This document shows positions 11,160 through 23,699 of a stretch of 64,000 bases of DNA, in pieces. Position numbers and translations under genes: made by a program. The notes under the pieces are model-generated. The model saw nothing but the letters and a program-made list of their open reading frames with translations, had not been told where the DNA came from and made no database searches. Source of the DNA: Cricetomys ansorgei. Lineage: Eukaryota; Chordata; Mammalia; Rodentia; Nesomyidae. The stretch lies in contig JAMJFZ010000199.1 of the NCBI GenBank assembly GCA_026225945.1, positions 67,434,501 to 67,498,500 on the forward strand, written 5' to 3'. Within the stretch, counting starts at the first letter, position 1. Every line of letters starts with the position of its first letter.

Positions 11160-12530
11160 TACTTTCCAATGAACATAAAATTCTTAATTTGATTTGGGTT
11201 TAAATGGACGAATAGGCATAAACAAAAAGACTAAAAACCAAATCCTTGGTCATTTCTCACCCAATAAAAAAGATCTCTATGCTCCATTAATCCACTGGCA
11301 GAACTGTGTAGATGTCTAGGCCATAAGTCAAGTTCATAAACGCTTCTGCCTGATCTCAGCAAGTAACTTGTTAGCTACCCATGGATGAAAAATCAAGAAA
11401 AAGCACAAAAGAATCTTAAACAACAGCATAGACACTAATACTCCACTGGCTGTCAGAATTCATTTCTGTGTTCAGTAATGAAACACGCACTAGGAATGAG
11501 AGTCTCCATCTCTGCTAAAGTTTACCTACATCTACAAATAAATCTTGCAAGCATATATCCACTTCAGTAGAAGACACCACTGCCAATTGTAAAAAGATGG
11601 TTTTTTAAGGTATAAGTTTAGTTCTCATACAAATGGAAAACAAGTGTATATCAGAATTTTATTTATTAATGAGGAAACTAACAATGTGTTAATAATTAAG
11701 ATAAGCTCAGAAAATTTACTGAAGAATGTTCTTGAGTGTGGAATGTAGGAACAACCTTATACATTCTAGGAAATTAGCAACCTGCCCCACACATTCTATA
11801 AGCTATCCAGAAGGTAGTCACAACGTATGTGAGAGGAAGACAGGGTAGGAAGGAGAGAAGGAGAGAACTAAGGGAGGTATCACATAGCCCTCCTCCACTG
11901 ACACCTCCCTTAATTAAGTAACCTCCCATGTTAAGTAATTTCAAGAAATTCCAACACTGAAGTGCTAAATTCCATAAAGTCAAGTGAAGTACTGGAAAAC
12001 ACAAAATAATCCATTTCTAGGGTACAGCCTTTATTCTTGGCCATCTTCTTTAAAAAATGCTTGTTATTTTTCCTCCTTTAAACCAAATAAGGATTTAAAC
12101 TCACAAGGAGCAGGTCCTTATGAAAATAATGAGATATAAAATTGATTCAAAGCATTTTCATAAAATGTGAATATATATACATATATGCATGTTTATGTGT
12201 ATGCTGACCTCTAAAATAGCATGATAAATCATGCCAACATACAGGACAGCCTACTGCAAAGTCTTTGGTGAGAACATCCTGTGAGCCAGCTCTTCAGTGG
12301 CCTTGTTGGAAAGATGTAAAACGCACTGTGGCAGAATTGGGAGCTTCATTCAGACACATCTCAGTACAATATGCGCATGTGGCATTCTATCTTTTGTGGT
12401 TTGAGGTAAGACTTCTTACTTCTCTAACTCTGTTGCATCTGGTAAACTGGATATGATGCCCATAAGCTTTTGCTTATAGCTTGTTTTCCAATGAGCCCTG
12501 AAAACTAAACTGCAGAAAGAGAAAGAGGGT
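11160..12530. other. Unassigned intergenic stretch
   Basis: AT-rich, with no gene. A short ATATACATATATGCAT run lies near 12170. Confidence 0.5.
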
Positions 12531-12531
12531 G

Positions 12532-12859
12532 TGTGGTGGTTTGAATGAGAAATATGCGAACAGGCTTATGTATTTGAACACTTGGTCCCTGATTGGTGGT
12601 GATGCTTAGGAGATCCTGAGGAACTTTTAGGCTGTGGAACCTTGCCACAGGACAGCCTCTCCTACTTCCACTTTGGCTTTCTCTGCTTCCTTTGTATAGA
12701 GATATGTGATGGCCCCAGCTTCCTGGTCCAGCTACCTGCTACTGTGCCTCTCCTGCCATTATGAACTTTCTGGAACTATAAGCCCAAATGACCCTCTCTT
12801 TCTTAAATTGGTCATACTGTCTTTAAAAAAAAAATCAAAGCTGTAAAACAACTAATACA
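12532..12859 (+). mobile_element. MT-type ERVL-MaLR solo LTR
   Basis: It starts TGTGGTGGTTTGAATGAGAA, the hallmark of rodent MT LTRs, and ends ACTAATACA. Flanking 5-mers GGGTG (12527-12531) and GGGAG (12860-12864) are a 4/5-matching target-site duplication of the length expected for MaLR. The middle (CACTTGGTCCCTGATTGGTG) also matches. No internal retroviral sequence follows. Confidence 0.82.
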
Positions 12860-13275
12860 GGGAGGGCTATCTCAGAAAACTAGGGACTGAGAATATAGAA
12901 GGAAGAAAAAAATTGCCTAACAGCTGTTGTATGTCTGGAAATTAATTAACTCATGCTCACCAAAAGTAGTCACCCCTGGAATTAAGACTTTTTAGTGAAC
13001 CTTCATGTGGACACCTGCATGCAGAGCACAGGGAAGCATTGCAGATTTCAAAGTTCGCTATGCTCCTTAACACTTCTACTACTTTGCAAATGATCAATGT
13101 ATTGACATAAACAGTGCTGCTAATGGGAAAAAATGGATAAACTGTAGTTCACTCATGTAGAGCAAAGCCTAGTAGCTGAAGTTATTGACTTGGATTGGTT
13201 GCTACCAATGGGAAAGGAAGAAATTGAAAAGGGATAGATACAGTTCTTGCAGCTCATGAAACTTTAGTCTTTTGT
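12860..13275. other. Unassigned intergenic stretch
   Basis: No gene or repeat family recognised. Confidence 0.5.
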
Positions 13276-13276
13276 T

Positions 13277-13430
13277 CTCCCTCTCCCTCTCCCTCTCCCC
13301 CTCTCCCTCTCTGTCTCCCTCTCTCCCTCTCTCCCTCTCTCCCTCTCCCTCTCCCCCTCCCCTTCTCCCTCTCCTTCTCCCTCTACCTCTACCTCTCTCC
13401 CTTTCCCCTCTCCCTCTCCCTCTCTCACTC
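13277..13430. repeat. (CCCTCT)n polypyrimidine tract
   Basis: About 150 bases almost wholly C and T on the plus strand. The 121-residue (plus) and 61-residue (minus) ORFs are Ser/Pro/Leu or Arg/Glu/Gly artefacts of it. Confidence 0.95.
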
Positions 13431-13688
13431 TGTGTGTGTAAATATGCACATGTGAGTGCAGGTTCCTATGGTGGAGAGGCCATTACAGCTTTCTACAATG
13501 AAAGTATAGCCAGAAAATCCTTCCCTGAATTCTCTGCTGTACTCTTTTGGTTAGACACAAGTCACAGTCCCTGTCAGCACTTATTGTGCTGGGATTGTGG
13601 GAACCTCTATAGTTTTTACATTACACATGTTTACTGACCTTCAAGCCTGCACTGTAGGCTTACCTTTCCCTGTATTATCTTGTTGATC
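13431..13688. other. Unassigned intergenic stretch
   Basis: No feature recognised. Confidence 0.5.
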
Positions 13689-13689
13689 G

Positions 13690-14105
13690 CACAGATTCAA
13701 GAAGAAAACCACCACCCCAAATCATGGCCAAATTAAGGCCAAGCTTTTTTATTTATGTACACGGGCTGACCCTCCCAAGGTCGAGTTCAAGAGATCAGCA
13801 AGGGAGATGGGCCATGACATGGCTTTCCATAGCTTCAGAGTAGGGAGTTTCCAAATGGGGGATTTGGCAGGCAAATAGGCAGGGTTACAGTAGCAGAACA
13901 TAAGCATTACAAGTTGCTCATAAAAACCTCTGAAACAAAGACATGGTTGAAAGAGGGTCAAACAAAGGCAGTACAGAACCATTCGTAAAGTTACAGGTGG
14001 CATATAGTCCAATCCTTGAGAAACAGGGATTTAGTCATAAACAGTGTGTGTTTCCACTATAAGATGACTTTCAAGGCCTAAGATGGAGGCAGGCTGGTTT
14101 ATCAA
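13690..14105 (-). mobile_element. Endogenous retrovirus LTR-like block, antisense
   Basis: ATTCAAGAAGAAAACCACCA, AGCTTTTTTATTTATGTACA and ACAGTGTGTGTTTCCACTAT occur in the order I associate with a common rodent LTR in reverse. TTTATT near 13749 would be its AATAAA signal on the minus strand. The family name and both ends are not secure. Confidence 0.55.
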
Positions 14106-14139
14106 TCTGACTTCTGTATTTTAAATCTCTTTAATACAT

Positions 14140-14465
14140 TTTTAACAATACTTTTATTTTATTCCTTGAATATTTAATGCATGCCACAATGTATCTTGAC
14201 AATATCTACCCCAACTTTTCCCTCCAATTGCCTCCAGAAATCCCACATCTTTCCTTTAATGTGTCTTCTTCAGTAAATGTTTTGTTTATTTATTTATGTG
14301 CTCTAACCCACTTAGTACAATTAATGCTACCCATTACATATGGGTAAATGTCATCCACTAGGGCTTATGCAACCCAGCAGGGGCCACCTCCATAAAAGAA
14401 AGTGAATTTCACTCCTCCAGCAGTTATTGACTGCCAAATGCTCCTCAGCTAAGGAAAACAGTTTT
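14140..14465 (-). mobile_element. Rodent L1 3' UTR fragment, antisense
   Basis: ACATATGGGTAAATGTCATC, AACCCAGCAGGGGCCACC and GTTATTGACTGCCAAATGCT follow the reversed rodent L1 3' UTR in order. It is diverged and 5'-truncated. Confidence 0.65.
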
Positions 14466-15515
14466 CACTTTTGTGATGACCTCAGTGTCAAATCCCTGGC
14501 GCTGTCCACAAACTCCAACTCATCTCTGTCCTATATGCAGGCCAGCTGTCCCTACAGGGCTAAACATCCTCCCCGACCTCTGCCTGGTGCAACTGCCTTC
14601 CATCAGCAGCAGGCCCAAACAAAACCCATTGAGCAGCTGCTCCATCCTGCACTCTGCAGGTGATGCTCTCCAGTGCATTTTTCTCGAAACATGTAAAACT
14701 GTCACCACTGAGATATTTACAATCCTCTGTCCTCTAAATGGGAAACTGGAGACACAGATCAATTAATTATCTCTTCGATCAGCACATGGAAAGGCAATGA
14801 CAGACACTGATTTAAAGCAAAATCCTTCTATTCTTTCCACTATGCCTGTCATCATTTTACAGCACCTGGACCCATGTTCCTGTGCTTCCAGCTGTTTGTA
14901 ACGTTGCCTGCAGCCTTCTACAGGTCTGCAGTGGATGTTAATTGCCAACACGGGAAGTCTCATTCTTCCTTCCCCACTGTTTTACATTTACAGTTGAAAG
15001 CTTCTGCTTCCCTTTGCTTCATTTCCTTTTCATCCCACCCAAGATTCTATTTGCAAAATATGCATATAATAACAGTGTGTGGGACTCTATGACACATTCC
15101 AAGTACAGGGGAATTGATCTGGTTTTGGTTTCTCTTATATTCAGTTATTTCTCAGATACTTGTGTATCCAATAAGAACCTACCACAGCCAGAGTTAAATA
15201 TTCCTTCTAGCCATGTGTTTACTTGGCCCCAAAAGATTTTGAGAGTTGCATTTAACTGTCAAATGGGAAAGGAACTTGGACCTAATCAACCAACTTCTAT
15301 TTCAGGGTGTTAGAAGCAGAGAAAGTGAACTGGGCTACAACCATACAGTACGCAGAGTTTGTCTGTTCTTGATAGGTTGTAGTTTCTGGGCCACACACCA
15401 AACGCAAGCTATTTTAGTGTTCCAGGATCCACGGTCATTTCTCAGCATTGTTATTTACCAAGGCACTGGAGAGTACTATAATCTGCAGGTATTCAGCCTC
15501 AGTTGATTGCGACTT
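14466..15515. other. Unassigned intergenic stretch
   Basis: Several ORFs of 66-123 residues overlap on both strands without domain signatures. Confidence 0.5.
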
Positions 15516-15519
15516 TGTA

Positions 15520-15790
15520 TTAAATAGCTTCTGCTGTGTAATACAAGCCCAAACTCAGGGCTTCATACCATATTAACCTGAGTTGGAAAGTTGCACTCAG
15601 CTGAGAGGTTCCCCTGCTTACCTGGGTTGGGTTCTCACATATATCTGTTAGTTGCAGATTAGCTAAAGAGCTGTCTCTGGGAATAAGAAAACCAACCTCA
15701 ATTACTGGGATGTGGAGGATTAGAGGAATAAATGAGTCACCCTTTTCGGCAAGTCTTCCTGAGTTTGTTCACTTGGCAGTGGAATTGCAA
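15520..15790 (-). mobile_element. Possible ancient MLT/MER-type repeat
   Basis: GCTTCTGCTGTGTAATACAA followed by CACTCAGCTGAGAGGTTCCC and a GGTTGGGTTCTCAC motif resembles an old mammalian LTR in reverse orientation. It is very diverged. Confidence 0.35.
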
Positions 15791-15814
15791 GAGCAATAAA
15801 TAAAAACAAGACCC

Positions 15815-16030
15815 ACAGCTGGATAGGTAGGACAGTGATTAGGAGCATATGCTGCTCTTACAGAAGACCCAAGTTTGGCTCCAAGCACCCACAACAGGTA
15901 GCTCACAACCAGCTACAACGCCAACTCCCAGGGATTGAATGTGTCTTCTAGCCTCTGAGAACACTGTACTCACATGCACAAATGCAAACATACAGACACA
16001 AATGTATACACATAATTTAAATGTTTTTAA
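15815..16030 (+). mobile_element. B2/B3-type SINE
   Basis: GGACAGTGATTAGGAGCATA, CTGCTCTTACAGAAGACCCA and AGCACCCACAACAGGTAGCT follow the B2/B3 order. It ends in CACACATGCACAAATGC-like and AATTTAAATG tail sequence. Confidence 0.78.
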
Positions 16031-16675
16031 AGCAAGAATCAATATGCAGCTATTTTGCAGGCAGACTCTGCCAATATCACAAGTACTGCTATTCATTTGG
16101 TCAAAGCGAGCAGCCTGGCCAAATAAACATAAAAGAACATCACTAAAGAATGTAGTATTACAGGGAAGTAAGTGCACAAACCACCCACAGTCATCCTTCT
16201 GATGATGATGAGCCTTTATCTTAGTACTAGCCTACACCTTTCTTCAAACCTCACTGTAATACAAAAGACGTACAGCTCTTTCCTATGTTCCCAGTAGGGC
16301 TCCTAATTTACATCCACAGATAACCAAGCTGCTTCTTCAGTCATCAGCTTTGCTTATCCTTTCTCCTGCAACAAAGAACACTTAACTATTTGCATTTATG
16401 ACTAAAAAAGAACATTCAAGTGATTATTTGCAGAACAATGAAGATCTGATTCATGGTTGTTTTTCTTTGTAGAGAAATAGCTGATGATTCTTCTTTCCAA
16501 AAGCCAAACAACAAAATGGCCTGCCATATCACTATCTACTGTAAGAGTCAGAAGCCATTTTCGTACACACCCAGCTTAAAGTTATTGATGCAAGAAACAA
16601 TGAAATGCAACTAGTAATGATGAAGACTGGAAAATACTTAATTCTGATATAATTTTCCTTTAAAGATTTGAAAAC
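16031..16675. other. Unassigned intergenic stretch
   Basis: No feature recognised. Confidence 0.5.
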
Positions 16676-16679
16676 ATTT

Positions 16680-16808
16680 ATTTTTTTATGTTTGTTGGTC
16701 ATGGCACACATGAAAAAGTTAAAGGACAACTTTGAGTATTCTCCATTCTTCCTGTAGATTCTTGGGATGGAACTCAGTTCGTTAGTCTAAGCCATCTCAC
16801 TAGCCCCT
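16680..16808 (-). mobile_element. RSINE1/B4-type SINE, antisense
   Basis: GGTCATGGCACACATGAA, AAGGACAACTTTGAG, GGGATGGAACTCAGTTCG and AGCCATCTCACTAGCCCC match the reversed RSINE1/B4 tRNA-derived SINE. Confidence 0.75.
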
Positions 16809-16852
16809 AGTTTAGTTTGCTCTGTCCCCATTTAGTACATTTAGCAAAGCTA

Positions 16853-16892
16853 GGTTGTTGTTGTTGTTGTTTGTTGTTGCTGTTGTTGTTGT
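16853..16892. repeat. (GTT)n trinucleotide repeat
   Basis: GTT units with two interruptions. Confidence 0.94.
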
Positions 16893-18331
16893 GTTTCCAT
16901 GTGCTGGGCATATGGTCTCTAGCAAGCTCTACCATGTGCAATAAATATTCTGAACTTGCAACAAAATTGTGTTATATTGCTTGATAGACCATGACCTTTG
17001 CAGCTATCGTTTCTACTGGACAGAAAGCATTTAACAGCACTGCATGAGAAGGTCAACAACTTGACAGGAAATATCAGATGGAGTGCTATGCTTTATGTAT
17101 AATTTTACAATGAAGCAAATTCTCTGAAATAATTAGGTAAACCTCAGATGCACTTGCAAAAGGCTACTCTGACATTGTAAAGGTTCCCTGCATTCTCTCT
17201 GCCTGCTTCCCAAGTTTGGGGGATGTTATTCTTATCAATTTTAATATTCCAACAAGGAAATCTAACCTCAGGAAAAGATATTATTGAAGAATTCCTCATG
17301 ACAAGATCTGTGACTCAGCCATTATGAATTCACTCTTTAGTAGCCAGTTGTCAGGCTGAATAGAGAGCTTTCAAGTAACTTATATGTGCTGATTGATTTA
17401 TTGTAAGATCAGTGAGTTGAGGATAAGCAGGCTAATTACTGCAAGAATGTGTGCTAACTTTAACTTCTTTCAACAAAGATAGTGGACTTTAAACAAGCGA
17501 GAGATTCTCTACCACAAAGATCATCACTATAGCTTCATGAAACAAATTATCATAGTATAAAAGTTGTAAGCGTGTTTGTCTAAGGATAACCCCCACATAT
17601 GCTTAAATACTTAGTAAATGTTCTCAGCATGTGGAATATATGAAAAAAAGTAAAAATAGACACAACTCAACCTTGCAATATAAGACGAAAAAAAAAAAAA
17701 AACCTTTATTAGTAAACAGCCATTAATCACACCTTAGAACAATGAGATGAAGACTCAAGTTTTTACTTTCTAGCTCCGTGTGTACCTTGTATCCTCCCCA
17801 AAAGGATAGTGGCCAAGTGATTTGACTAGTCATATTTTCAGATTTTCTCCGGGCTTCCAAGAGAAAACTCTGGTTTCTTGTCTCAACTAAAATGTTAAAG
17901 TCTGTTTCAAAAACAAGGGAGTTGCATCCATTGTGATGTATTATTAAATAAAGGAGGGAAAATGGGGAAAACAATTAAATTAGGTCTGAATTATGAGTCA
18001 AAGCTAAGTTGGTGAGAGTTTGGGTAGGGAGCAGGAAATCCTAGATTGTGAGAAACTCACACAAAGAACATCTAACAAGTTCAAGGTACTCAAAGAACCC
18101 ATCTTACCAAGTATGGGGGTAAAACATAATACAAAAGAATAGCAGCCATTCAGCGTCAAGGAAAGGTTTTGTTCCTTATCATTAAAGCAACAGAGAGAAC
18201 AGAGTGAGACCTGATCTTACAAAGAAGGGAATGGAAGTAACCAACACTGGTTGTGGCAACACCAGCTAGTAAGCAGTTGCCAGAACCCTGGGGATGGAGA
18301 AAGAAGGCAAGCTGAGAGTATGAAACTCTAA
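16893..18331. other. Unassigned intergenic stretch
   Basis: No gene recognised. An A-run of more than 14 bases near 17688-17702 is followed by CCTTTATTAG, with no recognisable retroposon upstream. Confidence 0.5.
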
Positions 18332-18643
18332 GGCCTAGGGAGATGGCTCAGTTTGGGAAGTGCTTATTTGGAAAGCATGAAGACCTGAGATTGGATCATC
18401 AATATCCACATTAAAGGAAGCAAACAAACAAACAAAAACAGGCCTGGTAATGCATGATTGTAACTTCAGTACTGTGGTAGGACAGAGACAGAAGGCTCTC
18501 TGGGTCTTGTTTACCATCTAGTTTAGCTAAATCACTGAAATGTAGGTTCAGAAAGAGACTCTGTCTCAAACAATAAGGTAAAGAGAGATTAGGGAAAATA
18601 TACAGCATTCACATCTGGTCTCCATATGCACATGTGCACGCAT

Positions 18644-18645
<2 letters not shown>
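18332..18645 (+). mobile_element. B4-type (ID/B1 composite) SINE
   Basis: AGGGAGATGGCTCAGTTTGG (ID/tRNA-like head) is followed by a B1-like body with GCATGATTGTAACTTCAGTA and GAGACTCTGTCTCAAACA. It then passes into a CATGTGCACGCATGCACA tail. Confidence 0.78.

Positions 18646-18700
<55 letters not shown>
18646..18700. repeat. (CA)n microsatellite
   Basis: About 27 uninterrupted CA units at the 3' end of the B4 SINE. Confidence 0.97.
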
Positions 18701-18702
<2 letters not shown>

Positions 18703-18704
<2 letters not shown>

Positions 18705-21064
18705 GAGACCTTGAGGATGAACTTGGAGATAAAGCAAAGCGCTGAGATGCTATGTAAGAATACAGGGGAGGATATACAGGGGTGAGTTACAGGTCAGATT
18801 CAGCCAACAGAACAGTTGGGATTGAAAACGCAAATTTTCCATAAAAATCTGGATATTTGTCTTCCCTTAAAAACCAGGTCCATTGACACCTGCATGACAA
18901 TCCTTGGCAACCACTGGCTGCAGCTGACAAGGGGTTGACTTTTGAATTGACACTACTTTCTGCACCCAACTGATCTTGATTGTCTTTTCTTACAGCCTAC
19001 AACTGCTCACCAAACTTATCTATGCATTTAGATATTTCCTATCTGGCAAAATATTATCTCTAAGAAGTTTTCGTACACATAGAAAAATAAACATCATGTC
19101 AAAAACACATGTAATCCATAAACTTGGAAGCTGGCAAGGTTATAAGACTGAGTGACATACATGAAGAAACAGAAAATCATGTATGTGGGTGCTCACACAC
19201 ATGCACATACTCACACACATGCATGCACACATGAGAATGCACACACATACTTACAATTTTCCAAAAAGAAACTCCACCTACTAAGGCTGATTGACTAATC
19301 AGAACTTTGAGGATGTAGAACTGTTGAAATATTTCCAGGCTAGAGTCAAAGCCAAATTATTTGGGACCTTCTTTATACCATGTGGTAGCTATTTACCGCC
19401 CACCTCTGTTTATGAGTTAACTTGTGACTATTAGGCAAATCCCGTGCAATATACCTTCCATCAATCCAAAATCTAAGAATATTATCACATTAAGGCTTAC
19501 AGAAGAGCTTTCCACAATGTATTTGAAAAATGTCTTGATTTATGACCATTATGTTCAGTTGCCACAAAAACTTTATCAAATGGTTACTATGTTGGGACAT
19601 GGCTTTGGGGGAACCTAAATCTAGGTCCCCAGGCCACATTCATTCATATCTGACTACAGAACAAGCTCCTTTAGCCTTTGAAGTAGCAGTTCTTTTTCTT
19701 ATGAGGACAATACTCCATCAGTATCACTTTGCCTGTGTGCTTCTGCTGTGCACGAACAAATTCATTCGATAGGAAGAAAGTGTGCTAGCCTAAACACAGC
19801 ATTATAGGTCATTTGGACTTTTACCTTTGAAGTCATCTTATGCACCATACTCATTTACATTTCAAGTATGCAGAGTTTACAAAAGAGTATATGTCCTCAG
19901 ATTCTGGGTTCAACAGTGAATCCAGAATCCCGAGACAAAGCAAACGCTAGACAATGATGCATCCTACGGGTGTCCCAGCCAGGACAGTGAGAGGATGCAC
20001 AGACCTTCTTGGCTTACTTTTAAGTATTAGAAAATTGTTTTCTAGGCATTTTCCTGATGGGATGAGCTTGAAATGACGATTTTATTATGTGAGGGCTGCT
20101 TTTGAAATTCACCCAACAAGCGTCTAACTGCTAGTACTAAAGGTAAATTATTATGCCATTTGTTATCTTAATTTTCTCAAAAGAAAGCACATTTAGAATA
20201 CATGGTTAGGGAACTCAATGCCCTGTCATTATTTCTAATCAGACTCCTACCTATTACTCCCCTTTTGTCTATTTCCAAAGAATGCTTCTCAATTAAGCTG
20301 CTTCACTCTACGAATGAAAATTGAGGCCTCAGGTTCAGCTTAAATGACACAATTTACCAGCATTCCCTGTATTTCTCTAAATAATTACTGGTCCAATGCC
20401 TGCTTCATTGTTTGTTGTCCAATTTTCCTTTGAGAAAAAGAGAAAGCCATGGCTATGTTTAAACACAATGAGCAAAGTGGAAAATTGACACAATTATCCA
20501 AAACTTTGGGACTAAAGAGAAAACAATAATCAAATGGAATATAATGGATGCTTTGGCAGATACTGTGCAAACGGACAGCATTACCCATCAAACCCACCCA
20601 CACTATGACTTAGTTCATAGATTCTCTATCTAGGGATTTCATTCTGAGTCCTGTTTTGTGTCTGCTTGCTAAATAGATTCCAGTTAAATCATGACAACAT
20701 TGTCTACTGCATGACCTTCCTAGGGAGATATAAAGAAACCATATTCACCAAGTTTGGAGAGAGATAAGCCAAAGAGAGGATTCCATCCAAGCCTAGTTGT
20801 ATGAGGGAATGAGTTTGTTGGAGTTATTCATAGGGGCAAGGGTATCCCTTTGGACAGCTGAATAATGAAAATGTCCCACCCCAGCAAGAGTGATTAGTCA
20901 AAGATGCTGCTTCACAGGAGATCCTTGGCCACCTTATGGGCAGGTACTGAAGAATCCCACACCAGTTGGTTAGTTGTTCATCTCTTAGATGACCTGGAGA
21001 AGGCTGAGGCATCTTGTTGACCTTGCAGAAGATGCTGAATTTCATGAGCTCTGTGATCCAAAGA
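18703..21064. other. Unassigned intergenic stretch
   Basis: No gene. It contains a CA/TG-rich low-complexity piece near 19190-19250 and a 12-base-arm inverted repeat at 19900-19929. Confidence 0.5.
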
Positions 21065-21289
21065 TAGTGGTTCTCAACCTTCCTAATGCTGTGACTCTTA
21101 AATATAGTTCCTCATGTTGTAGTGACCCCTCCATCAATAAAATTATTTTTATTGCTACTTCATAAGTGTAATTTTGCTACTGTTATGAATGATAATATAA
21201 ATATCTGATATTCGATGGTCTTAGGCAGCTCCCATGAAAGGCTCATTCAATACTCAAAGGGGTTGCAACTCACAGGTTGAGAACTGCTG
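21065..21289 (+). mobile_element. URR1 non-autonomous hAT DNA transposon
   Basis: Terminal inverted repeats are visible: AGTGGTTCTCAACCT at the left and AGGTTGAGAACTGCT at the right. Between them GTTCCTCATGTTGTAGTGAC and GTAATTTTGCTACTGTTATG match rodent URR1. An 8-base target duplication may remain at 5 of 8 positions (21057-21064 against 21290-21297). It encodes no transposase. Confidence 0.85.
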
Positions 21290-21835
21290 CACTAAGAGCA
21301 CAGTGAGCTGAGACATATGAATCACATGAGTTCCTCCTTGCCCATGAGAGAACATTAAAAGAACCCATCTTATGAGGAGAGATCACAGCTGCTCTGATTC
21401 AAGATGACTACAGCCATGTGCAAACAAGAGGAAATACAATAGGAACAAATGTGTACCTAGCTTATGTTGGATAGATCTACGTCCATCTTTGTCCAATCTT
21501 ACTAGCTGTGGGATGAAGGCTTCTCTGGAAGCTTCCAGCCCTGCCACTGTCAAGTGGAGATAACAATGCAAACATCATAGGTCCCATGAGAGTTTAAGTT
21601 ATGTATGGGTTGTACGGCTTTCATTGGCTACCAAGTGACTAGCAAATGCATCATCATGGTCCTTCCCCTCCTTTCTAGAGATTGCTGAGATAGAAAGGAA
21701 TTTGAACACTTAGTGCCCTTTCAAATTCCCTGGTTTAAGAATATGGCTTATGGAGGAACCCAGCAGGAAAAAAGGGTCCCAAGGACACTCCAACTAGTAG
21801 GAATTCTACCAGAATACCAAGCCAGACAACTATAA
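21290..21835. other. Unassigned intergenic stretch
   Basis: No feature recognised. Confidence 0.5.
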
Positions 21836-21837
21836 TT

Positions 21838-21902
21838 AATATATAGATATAGATATATAGATATATAGATATATAGATATATAGATATATAGATATATAG
21901 AT

Positions 21903-21956
<54 letters not shown>

Positions 21957-21957
21957 G
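21838..21957. repeat. (ATAGAT)n / (GATA)n microsatellite
   Basis: An ATATAGAT-type block passes into about 13 GATA units. The Ile/Tyr/Leu-rich 72-residue minus-strand ORF comes from it. Confidence 0.96.
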
Positions 21958-21974
21958 TGGTTCCATGTCTGCTG

Positions 21975-22260
21975 TTTCAGTCTCTGAGCCCCTAAGAGTA
22001 CTGGTCAGTTGACTCCATTAGGCTTGTTCTCCAAGTATCCTCGACCCCTCTGGTCCCTGCAACCCTCCTCCTCCTCTTCTGTGCAGTTACCTGAGCTCCA
22101 TATAATGTTTGGTCCTGGACCTCTGTATCTGCTCCCATCAGCTTCTAGAGGAAGCCTCTCTAACGAAGATTGGGCTAGGCACTGATCTCTTAAAATGTGA
22201 GAATGCCCCACCTGGGATACACTGAACTGCATTCCTTCTACAGAGACGTACAGGAGGAGA
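21975..22260 (-). mobile_element. Probable rodent L1-derived fragment, antisense
   Basis: AATGTTTGGTCCTGGACCTC, CCCATCAGCTTCTAGAGGAA and GCCTCTCTAACGAAG resemble a widespread rodent L1 segment in reverse. Family assignment is from memory of the motif order. Confidence 0.45.
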
Positions 22261-23695
22261 GGGTGATCTGCCTAAGCAGACTACACTGCAAAGAGAGACT
22301 CTCTCAAGTCTCTGAATCAAGACATATAATCTCTGAGTTGTAGGTAACCTAGACAACTGTCATCTTGAACTAGATTTCCACTTTCCCTTTCAGAGCTGTG
22401 CCTCTGCAGAAAGTCTAACTTGGAAGCTGAATAGGAGAAACTGAAAATGAAGAGCCTTGGGTTAGTGAGAAGGATTTTCCTTTGGGGTGTACGATGTCCT
22501 CTTCCAAGGATGACTACTTGCTAAATCCTAGATTCTGGGAAGACCTCACCTTCCATGACCACAGGAATAATACACAGGTCATTACGTGAAAGATCTTGAG
22601 ATGAGGAGTTATTATAAAACACCTTGGCTCTTATAAGTAAGAGATAACCTATAAATAAAAGAGCAAAGGACAGCCAGAATAAGAGTAGAATTAGTGTCTG
22701 AAAGAAACAGGTCAGATTGGTATGAGCCATCAGCCAAATATTCCAAGCAACTCCTAGAAGCTAGAAAAGGCAAAAAGTAAGTTCTCATTTAGGGCTTCTC
22801 AAAACAACACAGTACTACTGACCCATTTGGATTCTTGACTTCCAAAACTAAGAATGGATTTGTATTGTTTTAAGCTGCTAAAATTATGTAACTCATTATA
22901 CCAGCAAGTGACATTAATACATGCATGCATATACTCCTCTTAAATCCTCTTAAAACCATTAATTTTTGAAACATGATACCAGACAAAGGCCCCCTGGCCC
23001 CAGATCTCTCCCTCAGTGGATCAGGAGAATTGACTGGGGCCATAGAGAGCTATGTTGTCAGCATTGACATGTCAGCTAAGCACACATACTAGTTCAGCTC
23101 CAATGTCTCAGCACCTAAGGCCATGTCAGCTACTTGTAATAGAAGCAAGAGTGACCATTCCCTCAGGGAGGGGGCAAGCAGCCATAGAGGTTGCAGCCAA
23201 ACTCTGGAGGTGTACAGCACATGTACACTATAATATTGATGGCAACTCTTAGCACTGGATAGTGGTCAATCTGCATGGTCTTCTATAGGAATTTTGGAAT
23301 TGGCATCTACATTACTAGGTTCTGGGTATGTTCAATGGGTAGCCACCAGAATTGACCTTCTGGAGTGTATCACACTCAAAATCATGACTATCTAAATCTG
23401 TGGATCTATGTTCTATTCATGACCTGAAGAGCAGTGCTGTGTTGGGTATGGGAACATGGATGCTGCAAGAATGGGAGGCTAAGGGACAGAACTATCTACA
23501 AGAGGGTAGATGCCGAATTTCTTGAGATGTATATGTTATGCATGATTCATTGCTAAGTTACAGCATGGCTCTTCTTATCACTAAAATTGAAACTGAAGTT
23601 GTAGCTCACATGCAGGTTCAGAGGAAAAGGCAGCAAGCTTTAGAGAGAAGCTTTAACAACCTTATTCTTTTCATTTCCCATAAGCACACACTCAT
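22261..23695. other. Unassigned intergenic stretch
   Basis: No gene or confident repeat. Confidence 0.5.
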
Positions 23696-23699
23696 TCAC

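Noticed and set aside
13272..13637. 121-residue Ser/Pro/Leu ORF resembling a low-complexity secreted protein
   Set aside because: It is a translation of the CCCTCT repeat.
17685..17710. A-run as the tail of a processed pseudogene
   Set aside because: No recognisable mRNA-like or SINE sequence upstream, and no target duplication found.
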